Positions 1 to 6,824 of a DNA stretch of 19,999 bases are shown in pieces. A program made the translations under genes and the position numbers. The notes beneath the pieces are model-generated. The model had not been told where the DNA came from and searched no databases. It worked only from the letters and a program-made list of their open reading frames with translations. The stretch lies in contig JAEYVZ010000030.1 in the NCBI GenBank assembly GCA_023431405.1, positions 1 through 19,999 of the forward strand, written 5' to 3'. Position 1 is the stretch's first letter; every line of letters starts with the position of its first letter. The stretch is from Actinomycetes bacterium. Its GTDB lineage: Bacteria > Actinomycetota > Actinomycetes > Actinomycetales > Microbacteriaceae.

Positions 1-93
1 ACCGATGAGACGCACGCCGCAGGCGGTAGCAGGACCCTGACACCGATTTCAAGTCCCTCGGCCAGGGAGAGCCTTCGGGAGATAGTCGTCGCC

Positions 94-852
94 ATGCGCG
101 CCGAGAAAGAGGGGTTCACAGAGGTCAGCCGCGGGGTCATCCGCATGCAGAAAGCGGGAGTGAACTGCTACCTCCTCGTCACGCCCGACGGCATCACCCT
201 TGTCGACGCGGGGCTTCCCGGCATGTGGACGCTCCTCGGAGAGGCCCTTGGCAGTGTCGGGGCCACCCCGGCACACATCGACACGGTCGTCCTCACCCAT
301 GGGCACTTCGACCATGTCGGCATGGCCGCGCGTCTGGTCGGCGAGCACCGCACTCGCATATCGGTGCACCCCGCCGACAGACAGCTCGCCCGTCATCCCT
401 ACCGGTACGCACACGAAGACGCGCGCTGGCGATACCCGCTCCGGTACCCCGCCGCCATCCCGCTTCTGACGCGGATGGCGCTGGCCGGAGCGCTGCATGT
501 GGACGGTGTGGACGCCGCATCCGCCATCCACCCCGGAACGACGCTCGACGTGCCGGGGTCGCCCGTCGCGATCGCCTCACCCGGTCACACGGCCGGCCAC
601 TGCGGCTTCTTCCTGCCGGATGCCGGTGTGCTCTTCACCGGCGACGCGCTCGTCACCCTCGATCCCTACTCCGGCCGCGTCGGCCCGCGCATGGTGGCGC
701 GTGCGGCGACCGCCGACGTCGGCGAGAACCGCCGGGCGCTCGCCGCGTTCGCCGCGACCGATGCGCGTCTCGTGCTGCCCGGACACGGGCTCCCCGACGA
801 CCGTGGCGTGCGGTGGGCGGTCGCGGCCGCGGTCGTGGAGCCGGTGGCGTGA
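94..852 (+). CDS. MBL-fold metallo-hydrolase
   Basis: This 252-residue protein is a metallo-beta-lactamase-fold hydrolase, probably cytoplasmic, since no signal peptide or membrane segment is visible. The metal-binding set is complete: H69-G-H-F-D-H74 (the HxHxDH motif), H165 in PGHTAGH, D184 in FTGDAL and H231 in LPGHG. This is the glyoxalase II/lactonase-like arrangement, which binds two metal ions and hydrolyses thioesters, lactones or related esters. The substrate cannot be read from sequence. I chose the ATG at 94, with a GGGAGA element at 77-82 and an 11-base spacer. The same frame stays open to the left window edge, so a start further upstream is not excluded. The next gene follows 76 bases downstream in the same direction and may be co-transcribed. 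Confidence 0.88.
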   Translation: MRAEKEGFTEVSRGVIRMQKAGVNCYLLVTPDGITLVDAGLPGMWTLLGEALGSVGATPAHIDTVVLTHGHFDHVGMAARLVGEHRTRISVHPADRQLARHPYRYAHEDARWRYPLRYPAAIPLLTRMALAGALHVDGVDAASAIHPGTTLDVPGSPVAIASPGHTAGHCGFFLPDAGVLFTGDALVTLDPYSGRVGPRMVARAATADVGENRRALAAFAATDARLVLPGHGLPDDRGVRWAVAAAVVEPVA

Positions 853-928
853 CCGGAACGGTGGCGCCGCGGCAGGTACTCTGAGCGCGGACAGGGAGCG
901 CGGACAGGGCTCGCAGGGGGGATGCCGA

Positions 929-1330
929 ATGGTCGACGCCGAGGAGCCGTTGCGGGTGGTCGCTGCCGTCATCCGCCGCGACGGGCACGTGCTGGCGTGC
1001 CGCCGTCGCCCTGAACGCGCTGCCGGCGGGCTGTGGGAGTTCCCGGGCGGCAAGCTCGAGCCCGGTGAGAGCGCGGAGGCGGCGCTCGTGCGGGAGATCG
1101 GCGAGGAGCTCGGTATCGGCATCCGGGTGAACGGCGAGCTCACCACCGACGACACCCGTGTGGGCTCACGGGTCATCCGGCTCATCTGCCTGGAGGCGGA
1201 GCTGTCGGATGCCGAGCCCACCGCCAGCACCGACCACGACGAGCTGCGTTGGGTCGCGCCGGCCGAGCTCGACGCCCTGCCGTGGGCCGAGCCTGATCTT
1301 CCCGCCGTGCGGCTTCTGCAGAGGGGATGA
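929..1330 (+). CDS. NUDIX hydrolase, MutT-like
   Basis: This 133-residue protein is a single NUDIX domain. The Nudix box at residues 41-63 is perfect: G-x5-E-x7-REIGEELGI. It follows LWEFPGGK, the arrangement typical of MutT/NudG-type enzymes that hydrolyse oxidised or modified (d)NTPs to monophosphates and pyrophosphate. A role in nucleotide-pool sanitation (8-oxo-dGTP or 5-substituted CTP) is inferred from the family. The start is ATG 929, preceded by a G-rich Shine-Dalgarno at 914-920 with 8 bases of spacing. The same frame is open upstream into the hydrolase gene, but that extension has no family similarity and is rejected. The stop is followed 11 bases later by the palindrome in front of the next gene. 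Confidence 0.9.
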   Translation: MVDAEEPLRVVAAVIRRDGHVLACRRRPERAAGGLWEFPGGKLEPGESAEAALVREIGEELGIGIRVNGELTTDDTRVGSRVIRLICLEAELSDAEPTASTDHDELRWVAPAELDALPWAEPDLPAVRLLQRG

Positions 1331-1356
1331 CGCCCACCGCGTGTTACCGGTAACAT
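1327..1356 (+). promoter_or_regulatory. Candidate repressed promoter ahead of araD-like gene
   Basis: A perfect 14-bp palindrome, TGTTACCGGTAACA, lies at 1342-1355. It overlaps a possible -10 TAACAT (1351-1356), with a weak -35-like ATGACG at 1327-1332 and an 18-base spacer. Palindromes with a central CG step are typical of LacI-family operators, so repression by an unseen sugar regulator is a reasonable inference. No such regulator is in the window. Confidence 0.5.
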
Positions 1357-1431
1357 CTGGCGGAGGGTGCGGCATTCCGTGACAGGATGTCGCGCACCGG
1401 CGACAGGGCGACGACGACTGCGGAGGCACGC

Positions 1432-2154
1432 GTGACCAGCGACCAGATCCAGAGCTTCAGCGACGAGGTCGAGGCGGCGATCGCCCGGGTGCGAGCCGAC
1501 GTCGCCGCGCTCCACGCGGAGCTCGTGCGCTACGGGCTCGTCGTCTGGACCGGAGGAAACGTCTCAGGCCGTGTCCCGGGAGCCGACCTGTTCGTCATCA
1601 AGCCCTCCGGCGTCTCCTACGACGACCTCACCCCTGAGGCGATGATCCTCTGCGACCTCGACGGACACGTCATCCCCGGTTCGGCAGGAAGCGAGCGCGC
1701 GCCCTCCAGCGACACCGCCGCCCACGCCTACGTGTACCGCCACATGCCCGAGGTCGGCGGCGTCGTGCACACCCATTCGACGTATGCCGTGGCGTGGGCA
1801 GCGCGGGGCGAGGAGATCCCCTGCGTCATCACCGCGATGGCCGACGAGTTCGGCGGACCGATTCCCGTCGGGCCGTTCGCCATCATCGGAGACGACTCGA
1901 TCGGCCGGGGGATCGTCGACGCCCTCCGCGGCCACCGCTCGCGCGGAGTCCTCATGCGCAACCACGGCCCCTTCACCATCGGGGCGAGCGCGAAGGATGC
2001 CGTGAAAGCAGCCGTCATGCTCGAAGACGTCGCCCGCACGGTGCACATCGCGCGCCAGGGCGGGGAACTCGTGCCGATCCCGCAGGAGGCGATCGACAGC
2101 CTGTACGCGCGGTACCAGAACGTGTACGGCCAGTCGGGCGACGAGCGCCGCTGA
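1432..2154 (+). CDS. araD: Class II aldolase/adducin family, L-ribulose-5-phosphate 4-epimerase-like
   Basis: This protein has 240 residues from GTG 1432. It belongs to the class II aldolase/adducin fold and is closest in motif layout to AraD, which interconverts L-ribulose-5-phosphate and D-xylulose-5-phosphate. Visible elements are the phosphate-binding GGNVSGR (41-47) and KPSG (57-60), SSDT with D94, the zinc ligands H113 and H115 in VVHTHS, H178 in RNHGPF, D138, and Y232 in VYGQ near the C-terminus, matching the AraD catalytic tyrosine. I chose GTG 1432 because GGAGG (1422-1426) precedes it. An in-frame ATG at 1387 would add 15 residues. AraB and AraA partners are absent, so it could instead act on another sugar phosphate (fuculose- or rhamnulose-phosphate aldolase type). 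It ends 16 bases from the convergent gene. Confidence 0.83.
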   Translation: MTSDQIQSFSDEVEAAIARVRADVAALHAELVRYGLVVWTGGNVSGRVPGADLFVIKPSGVSYDDLTPEAMILCDLDGHVIPGSAGSERAPSSDTAAHAYVYRHMPEVGGVVHTHSTYAVAWAARGEEIPCVITAMADEFGGPIPVGPFAIIGDDSIGRGIVDALRGHRSRGVLMRNHGPFTIGASAKDAVKAAVMLEDVARTVHIARQGGELVPIPQEAIDSLYARYQNVYGQSGDERR

Positions 2155-2170
2155 CGACGGGTCAGGGCTC

Positions 2171-3109
2171 TCAGCGCTGTGACTTGCGGTAACCCTCTGC
2201 GCGCGCGGCCGATTCGGTCGCGAAGCACTGCTCCGGCTTCGTGCGGTCGTAGAAGGCGCCACCGGGAACGTGATAGATCATGCTGCTCGCGTTGCCCTTG
2301 ATCGGGTATCCGCTGGGGCACTGGTAGCCGCCCGTTCCATAGACCCAGCTGGGCTTCTTGCCCTGCTTGATCACGAGGGTCTGGGCCTTCGATGTCTTCG
2401 TCTTGAGCGAGGAATAGACCTTCTTGGTGACCTTCTGCGTCACGGTGGTCGTCTTCATGAGGTCGCCGTCGGGATTCAGGACGGCGGAGAACGGCGCACC
2501 TGCGACGGGCAGCGCCGGGGTCGTGAACTCGTCGAGGTTGTCGTCGTTGAAACCCCACCATTCGTCGTCGAGGTTGAGAAGGAAGGCGGCCATGACGTGC
2601 TTTCCATCGAACTTGGGCGACGTGCACGTGCCGTTCACGGTCGCGCCCCACGGTGTCGGGTCGCCTTCGAAGTACTCCGGGATGACCGCGGACGCCGTGC
2701 AGGTGACGTTGACATCCGTGCCGCTGGCGACACCCACGACCTTCTTCTTCACGGTCTCCGTGGTCGTCTTCGTCGAGTAGGTGCGGTACGTGACCTTCTG
2801 CGTCACCTTGTACGTGCCCGCCGCCAGCCGCACGGACGACGCGTCCCTTGCGACCGTCCGAGAGCCCTTCTTGACGGTGAGCGTCTTCTTCGAGATCTCG
2901 ACCGCGCCCGCCTTCCTGACGTTCGGCTTGATGGTCGTCTTTCCCTTGTAAGGGGCCGTCTTCGACGCGATCTTCGCAAAGGTGACGCTGGGCGCTGCCG
3001 CCACGGCGGCGGACGGCGTGCCGACGACCAGTCCACCCACGAGGACGAGAGTGGCGGCGAGCAGAAGGCCGAGCGCGGGGCGAGGCGCAGCGATCGAGAA
3101 GCGAGGCAT
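2171..3109 (-). CDS. Secreted Lys/Thr-rich protein with C-terminal sunset domain
   Basis: This is a 312-residue exported protein from ATG 3109; a GTG at 3118 would add three residues, and neither start has a clear Shine-Dalgarno. Residues 1-40 form a signal peptide ending near AVAAAP. The mature part is rich in Lys and Thr and has two related stretches, each with VTQKVT followed by a YS motif and basic/Thr-rich sequence, which looks like a duplicated beta-rich module. Between them lies an acidic, Trp-containing segment (DDEWWGFNDDN) with two flanking cysteines. The last 51 residues (CPSGYPIKGN, MIYHVPGG, YDRTKPEQCF, AEGYRKS) match what I know as the 'sunset' domain, found at the end of many actinobacterial secreted proteins; its function is unknown to me. 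The domain call is recognised from its motif pattern, and the overall role is unknown. Confidence 0.82.
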   Translation of the reverse strand: MPRFSIAAPRPALGLLLAATLVLVGGLVVGTPSAAVAAAPSVTFAKIASKTAPYKGKTTIKPNVRKAGAVEISKKTLTVKKGSRTVARDASSVRLAAGTYKVTQKVTYRTYSTKTTTETVKKKVVGVASGTDVNVTCTASAVIPEYFEGDPTPWGATVNGTCTSPKFDGKHVMAAFLLNLDDEWWGFNDDNLDEFTTPALPVAGAPFSAVLNPDGDLMKTTTVTQKVTKKVYSSLKTKTSKAQTLVIKQGKKPSWVYGTGGYQCPSGYPIKGNASSMIYHVPGGAFYDRTKPEQCFATESAARAEGYRKSQR

Positions 3110-3235
3110 AGCCGTCACGGTAACGGAGCTCGCCGAATAATTAAAGAGTTCTCATAAAGGGTAGGCCGGTCTCATCCCCGAAACGCTACCGAGCACTCAG
3201 CGCGAAGGCTGGCTGCGCGCGAGCCCTCGCGATGC

Positions 3236-3631
3236 TCAGGCGGCCGTGGCCAGCTCGCCGAAGCCCATCGCGAGGAAGAACGAGAGTGCGGTCAGGATGA
3301 TCGTGACGGGCACCATCGTGAATCGCTCGGCTCGGCTGCGCGAGACCGCGTTCATGACGATACCCAGCGCCGAATAGCCGAAGATCACCCACATCGCCAC
3401 GTGCGAGAAGCCGTCGGGGAAGAGCGCGAGAGCGCCGACGCGATCCCAGGCGACCGCGACGAAGGCCGCATAGAGCGCGATCGACACCAGGCTCCCGATC
3501 CGCAGCCGCGTCGGGAGCACGCGGTGCTGACCGCCCCACGCGAATCGTCCCAGGGGCGCTCCGAAGACGAGGGCGAGCTGGAACACGGCGAGGGCGGCGA
3601 ACACCGCCGTGAAAGCGAGGGCGAAGGGCAC
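3236..3631 (-). CDS. Four-helix integral membrane protein, unknown function
   Basis: This is a 131-residue hydrophobic protein with four predicted membrane helices at about residues 3-23, 45-63, 77-96 and 108-125. A conserved-looking cytoplasmic or periplasmic loop, GRFAWGGQHRVLPTRLRIGS, lies between helices 1 and 2, and a basic loop (SRSRAERF) between helices 3 and 4. I do not recognise a named family. The start is a GTG at 3631 with no visible Shine-Dalgarno. A TACGGT hexamer lies seven bases upstream on the minus strand, so the message may be leaderless, which is common in actinobacteria. The gene is divergent from the polyketide synthase operon, sharing the interval 3632-3704, and transcribes toward the secreted protein gene 127 bases away. 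Confidence 0.75.
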   Translation of the reverse strand: MPFALAFTAVFAALAVFQLALVFGAPLGRFAWGGQHRVLPTRLRIGSLVSIALYAAFVAVAWDRVGALALFPDGFSHVAMWVIFGYSALGIVMNAVSRSRAERFTMVPVTIILTALSFFLAMGFGELATAA

Positions 3632-3669
3632 GGAATCACCGTATCGGCCGTGAACTGTGTCAAGGGTCT

Positions 3670-3692
3670 ATCGCGGTGCATGCATCGCGGTG
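3670..3692. repeat. Short direct repeat upstream of the polyketide operon
   Basis: ATCGCGGTG occurs twice, at 3670-3678 and 3684-3692, with an 8-bp palindrome TGCATGCA (3677-3684) between them. The pair sits directly upstream of the Shine-Dalgarno of the leader ORF and within the divergent promoter interval. It could be a tandem regulator site, but nothing else supports this. Confidence 0.35.
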
Positions 3693-3704
3693 TGAGGTAG
3701 GAGC

Positions 3705-3743
3705 ATGACAGTCATGACGCGCGACGACGGCCGGCTCCGATGA
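3705..3743 (+). CDS. 12-codon leader ORF coupled to type III PKS
   Basis: An ATG at 3705 opens a 12-codon frame (MTVMTRDDGRLR) whose TGA stop at 3741-3743 overlaps the ATG of the polyketide synthase at 3740 (ATGA). The only strong Shine-Dalgarno in the interval, GAGGTAGGAG (3694-3703), is placed next to ATG 3705, not ATG 3740. Upstream of 3740 the synthase frame reaches a TAG at 3698 without another ATG, GTG or TTG, so no earlier synthase start exists. I infer that ribosomes load on the leader and reinitiate at the synthase start. The peptide itself shows no attenuation-type codon run. A base-calling error is the alternative explanation. Confidence 0.5.
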   Translation: MTVMTRDDGRLR

Positions 3744-4897
3744 CCGACCCCTCCGCGGCGACGAGCCCACCATCAGCGACGATACCGGCAGCGCCCGCCG
3801 TGCTCTCGATCGGCACGGCCGTGCCTCCCCACCGGATGGAGCAGGGCACGCTGCGCGACTGGTTCGCCGCGCAAGACGGCATCGACCGCCTCTCGGGGCG
3901 CCTCATCCGCACCGTGTTCGACAGCTCGGCGATCGACACCCGGCACAGCGTCATCTCCGGCCTCGCCGCCCCCGGCGGCGGGCTGTTCGCCGACGATGAG
4001 GGCGCGCTCCTGTCTCCCACCACGCGCGAGCGCAACGACCTGTACCGCCGGGAGGCGCCGCAGCTGTCGACCGAGGCGGCGGAGGTGGCGCTGACGGGTG
4101 CAGGCGTGGCGGCATCCGAGGTCACGCATGTGGTGACCGTGTCGTGCACGGGTCTGTTCGCGCCCGGGCTGGACTACCGGCTCGTGAAAGACCTCGGGCT
4201 GTCGCCGAGCGTCGAGCGGTACCACATCGGGTTCGTCGGCTGCGCTGCCGCCTTCCCGGCGCTGCGCACGGCCGACCACATCTGCCGGTCGCAGCCGGAT
4301 GCCGTCGTGCTCGTCGTGTGCGTGGAGCTGTGCTCGCTGCACATCCGCTCGTCGACCGATCCCGAGCAGATCGTCGCGTCGGCCGTGTTCGCCGACGGCG
4401 CCGCGGCGGCGGTCGTGTCGGCTGCGCCCCGATTCGCCGGCAGGCCCGGGCTGGAGATGGAGACCTTCGCCACCACGATCACCTCCGAGGGCGAACCCGA
4501 CATGGACTGGTCGGTCGGCGACGACGGCTTCCTCATGCGGCTGAGCGCGAACGTGCCCAAGATCGTCGGGCGGGAGGTGAACGACGCCTTCGCCGCCGCC
4601 TTCGGGGCCGACACCGTGCCGGCGGCGGCCGCCGAGGCATGGGCCGTGCACCCCGGCGGACGCAGCGTGCTCGACAGGGTGCAGCAGGGGCTCGATCTTC
4701 CGGACGCCGTGATGGCCTCTTCCCGCGACGTGCTGCGGGAATACGGCAACATGTCGAGCGCCACCGTGCTGTTCATCCTTCAGCGCGTCCTGTCGGACGG
4801 CGCCCGCAGGCACGGCGACCGGGTGATCGCCATGGCGTTCGGCCCCGGCCTCACCGTCGAGATGGCCGGGCTCCGTCAGCGGGGCGCATCGGAATGA
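3740..4897 (+). CDS. Type III polyketide synthase (chalcone/alkylresorcinol synthase family)
   Basis: This 385-residue protein is a homodimeric ketosynthase of the chalcone/stilbene synthase superfamily. The catalytic triad is visible: C136 in VSCTGLFAPG, H304 in WAVHPGGRS, and N337 in YGNMSSATV. A GPGLTVEM loop near the C-terminus also fits. Such enzymes extend an acyl-CoA starter with malonyl-CoA and cyclise the chain to resorcinols, pyrones or naphthols. The N-terminal 20 residues are Pro/Ala/Ser-rich and precede the conserved VLSIGTAVPP. It is the first enzyme gene of an operon with a methyltransferase and a flavin monooxygenase, the same order as the srsABC phenolic-lipid operon of Streptomyces griseus. 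An alkylresorcinol or alkylpyrone product is therefore inferred, not shown. It ends in an ATGA overlap with the next gene. GC and codon use match its neighbours. Confidence 0.93.
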   Translation: MTDPSAATSPPSATIPAAPAVLSIGTAVPPHRMEQGTLRDWFAAQDGIDRLSGRLIRTVFDSSAIDTRHSVISGLAAPGGGLFADDEGALLSPTTRERNDLYRREAPQLSTEAAEVALTGAGVAASEVTHVVTVSCTGLFAPGLDYRLVKDLGLSPSVERYHIGFVGCAAAFPALRTADHICRSQPDAVVLVVCVELCSLHIRSSTDPEQIVASAVFADGAAAAVVSAAPRFAGRPGLEMETFATTITSEGEPDMDWSVGDDGFLMRLSANVPKIVGREVNDAFAAAFGADTVPAAAAEAWAVHPGGRSVLDRVQQGLDLPDAVMASSRDVLREYGNMSSATVLFILQRVLSDGARRHGDRVIAMAFGPGLTVEMAGLRQRGASE

Positions 4898-5616
4898 CCG
4901 TGCACGATCGCCGCCGCGTCGACCTGAGCCGGCGCGACACCACGGTGCGCGAACTCATGGACGACCCCGACTGCGACCCCGTCCGGCTCCGGCGAACGCT
5001 GGAGCGGTTCTCCCTCGTCAACCGATTCGTCTCGGGGTGGGATGCCGCCTACCGACGCCACGTGCGGCCCGCTCTCCCCTCGTCTCCGGCACGCGTGAGG
5101 GTGCTCGACATCGGATGCGGCGGGGGCGACGTGCTGCGCCGGGTCGCACGACTCGTCCGCAGCGACGGACACCGTGTGGAGGCGACCGGCATCGACCCCG
5201 ATCCGCGCTCGATCGCGGTGGCCCGGGCCGCGGGAGAAGGCGACGGCCTCCGCTACCGGCTCGCCCACAGCGCCGACCTCGTCTCCGAAGACGCACGTTT
5301 CGACGTCGTGATCTCCAACCACCTGCTCCACCACCTCGATGACGCGCAGCGCGACGCGATCTTCGCCGACAGCACCCGGCTCGCCCGCCGGGTCGTCGTC
5401 CACTCCGACATCGAGCGCGGCGGGCTCGCCTACGCCGCGTACGCCGTGGGGATCACCCCGCTCGCCCCGGGCACGTTCCTGCGCACCGACGGGCTCCGCA
5501 GCATCCAGCGCAGCTACACGCGCGACGAGCTGGCCCGCGTCGTGCCGTCGGACTGGTCGGTGGAGCGGGCGACCTTCCGCGTGCTCGCCGTGCATCGGAC
5601 CCCGGTCGCGCCATGA
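4894..5616 (+). CDS. Class I SAM-dependent methyltransferase (polyketide tailoring)
   Basis: This 240-residue protein is a Rossmann-fold methyltransferase. Motif I is VLDIGCGGG at residues 70-78. An acidic residue in GIDPDPRSI binds the SAM ribose, and ISNHLLHHLDD gives the post-I motif. The N-terminal 60 residues (RRTLERFSLVNRFVSGWDAAYRRHV) resemble the lead region of methyltransferases found beside type III polyketide synthases. By analogy with SrsB it would methylate the phenolic lipid ring on oxygen or carbon; the acceptor atom cannot be read from sequence. The start ATG 4894 overlaps the synthase stop (ATGA), and its own stop overlaps the next start in the same way, so translation is probably coupled. 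The frame is open far upstream inside the synthase gene, but that stretch is a shadow. Confidence 0.9.
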   Translation: MTVHDRRRVDLSRRDTTVRELMDDPDCDPVRLRRTLERFSLVNRFVSGWDAAYRRHVRPALPSSPARVRVLDIGCGGGDVLRRVARLVRSDGHRVEATGIDPDPRSIAVARAAGEGDGLRYRLAHSADLVSEDARFDVVISNHLLHHLDDAQRDAIFADSTRLARRVVVHSDIERGGLAYAAYAVGITPLAPGTFLRTDGLRSIQRSYTRDELARVVPSDWSVERATFRVLAVHRTPVAP

Positions 5617-6824
5617 CGATCGACCACGATGTGATCGTCGTCGGAGCGGGACCCACCGGGCTCCTCCTGGCGGGGGAGCTCGCCCGGCGCGGCGTCGACG
5701 TGGCCGTGTGGGAGTCGCGACGCGACGCGGCACCCGGCTCGCGCGCGATCGGCATCCACTCGCCTGTGCTGGAGGCGCTCGAGGCATCGGGGCTCACCGA
5801 GTCCCTCCTCGCCGGTGCCGCCCGTGTCACACGGGGCATCGCCCGCACCGGGGGCCGCCAGATCGGCGTCGTGCGCTTCGACCGGCTCCGCACGCGGTTC
5901 CCGTTCGTCGTCACCGTCCCGCAGGCGCGCACCGAAGCCGCGCTCGCCGCCGCAGCACCCGACCCGCTGCGCGGAGTCCGGGTGAGGGCCGTGCGCGACC
6001 GGGGCACGCATGTCGACGTGGTGGCCGAGCGCGGCGGCGAGGTGGTCGTCGCGAGCGCGGGCGTCGTGGTGCTCGCCGCCGGCGCCCGTGGCCGCGCTCT
6101 CGCCCCTGCGGCTCTGCGGGTGCGCTCGCACGCGTACCGCGACCGCTATCTCATGGCCGACGTCAACGACCCGACAGGGGCACGCACCGACACCGCCGTC
6201 ATCACGCTGGATGCCGGGGGCGTCGTCGAGTCGTTCCCCCTCCCGGACGGCCGCCGACGGCTCGTCGCCTGGGTCGGACGGGAGGCGGGCGGTGCCGGGT
6301 GCGGCGACGGGTACGGGGGCGGCGACGCCGCGCGTCTCCGGCACGCGGTCGCGTCACGCACGGGCGAGACCGCGCTCGCCGCCGCGATCGACGACGGCGC
6401 CGTGTCCGCCTTCGGCATCCGTCGCGTGCTCACCAGCCGCATGCGCTTCGGGCGGGTGATCGCCATCGGCGACGTCGCGCACGAGGTGAGCCCCATCGGA
6501 GGGCAAGGCATGAACCTCGGGCTCCTGGATGCCGCCACGCTCGCGCCGATCGTCGCCGACTGGGTGCGCCGCGACGACGCGCCCCCCGCGCTTCGCGGCT
6601 GGGAGCGAGACCGGTTGGCGTCGGCGCGCGTCGCCGCCGCTCTCGCCGGGCTCAACACCTCCATCGGACGTTCGCGACGCGGATGGGCGCAACGGATGAC
6701 CGCGGTCGGCCTGGCGGCGGCGCTTTCGCCGCCGGTGGTGGCCGTTCCCACCCGGGCATACGCCATGGGGTTCGACCGCGCCGCGCGCGGACGCCGGGCC
6801 GTCAGCCCACCGACCACCCGGTGA
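5613..6824 (+). CDS. FAD-dependent monooxygenase (PHBH-type), ring hydroxylase
   Basis: This 403-residue flavoprotein is of the p-hydroxybenzoate hydroxylase class. The FAD dinucleotide-binding motif is at residues 8-16 (IVVGAGPTG), followed by the helix LLLAGELARRG and an acidic end of strand 2. The second FAD motif, AIGDVAHEVSPIGGQGMN, has D287. These enzymes use NAD(P)H and oxygen to hydroxylate aromatic rings. By analogy with SrsC it would hydroxylate the methylated resorcinol, giving a hydroquinone that oxidises to a quinone; this role is inferred from context. The ATG at 5613 overlaps the methyltransferase stop. The 3' end overlaps the prenyltransferase gene on the other strand by 23 bases. 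Confidence 0.9.
   Translation: MTIDHDVIVVGAGPTGLLLAGELARRGVDVAVWESRRDAAPGSRAIGIHSPVLEALEASGLTESLLAGAARVTRGIARTGGRQIGVVRFDRLRTRFPFVVTVPQARTEAALAAAAPDPLRGVRVRAVRDRGTHVDVVAERGGEVVVASAGVVVLAAGARGRALAPAALRVRSHAYRDRYLMADVNDPTGARTDTAVITLDAGGVVESFPLPDGRRRLVAWVGREAGGAGCGDGYGGGDAARLRHAVASRTGETALAAAIDDGAVSAFGIRRVLTSRMRFGRVIAIGDVAHEVSPIGGQGMNLGLLDAATLAPIVADWVRRDDAPPALRGWERDRLASARVAAALAGLNTSIGRSRRGWAQRMTAVGLAAALSPPVVAVPTRAYAMGFDRAARGRRAVSPPTTR

Noticed and set aside
1..93. Coding sequence of an upstream gene or N-terminal part of the hydrolase
   Set aside because: The hydrolase frame is open to the left edge, but no start or family similarity is visible there and ATG 94 suffices; left unannotated.
2270..3157. 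Plus-strand open frame opposite the sunset-domain protein
   Set aside because: Arg/Asp/Gly/Leu-rich shadow; the minus frame has a signal peptide and a recognisable C-terminal domain.
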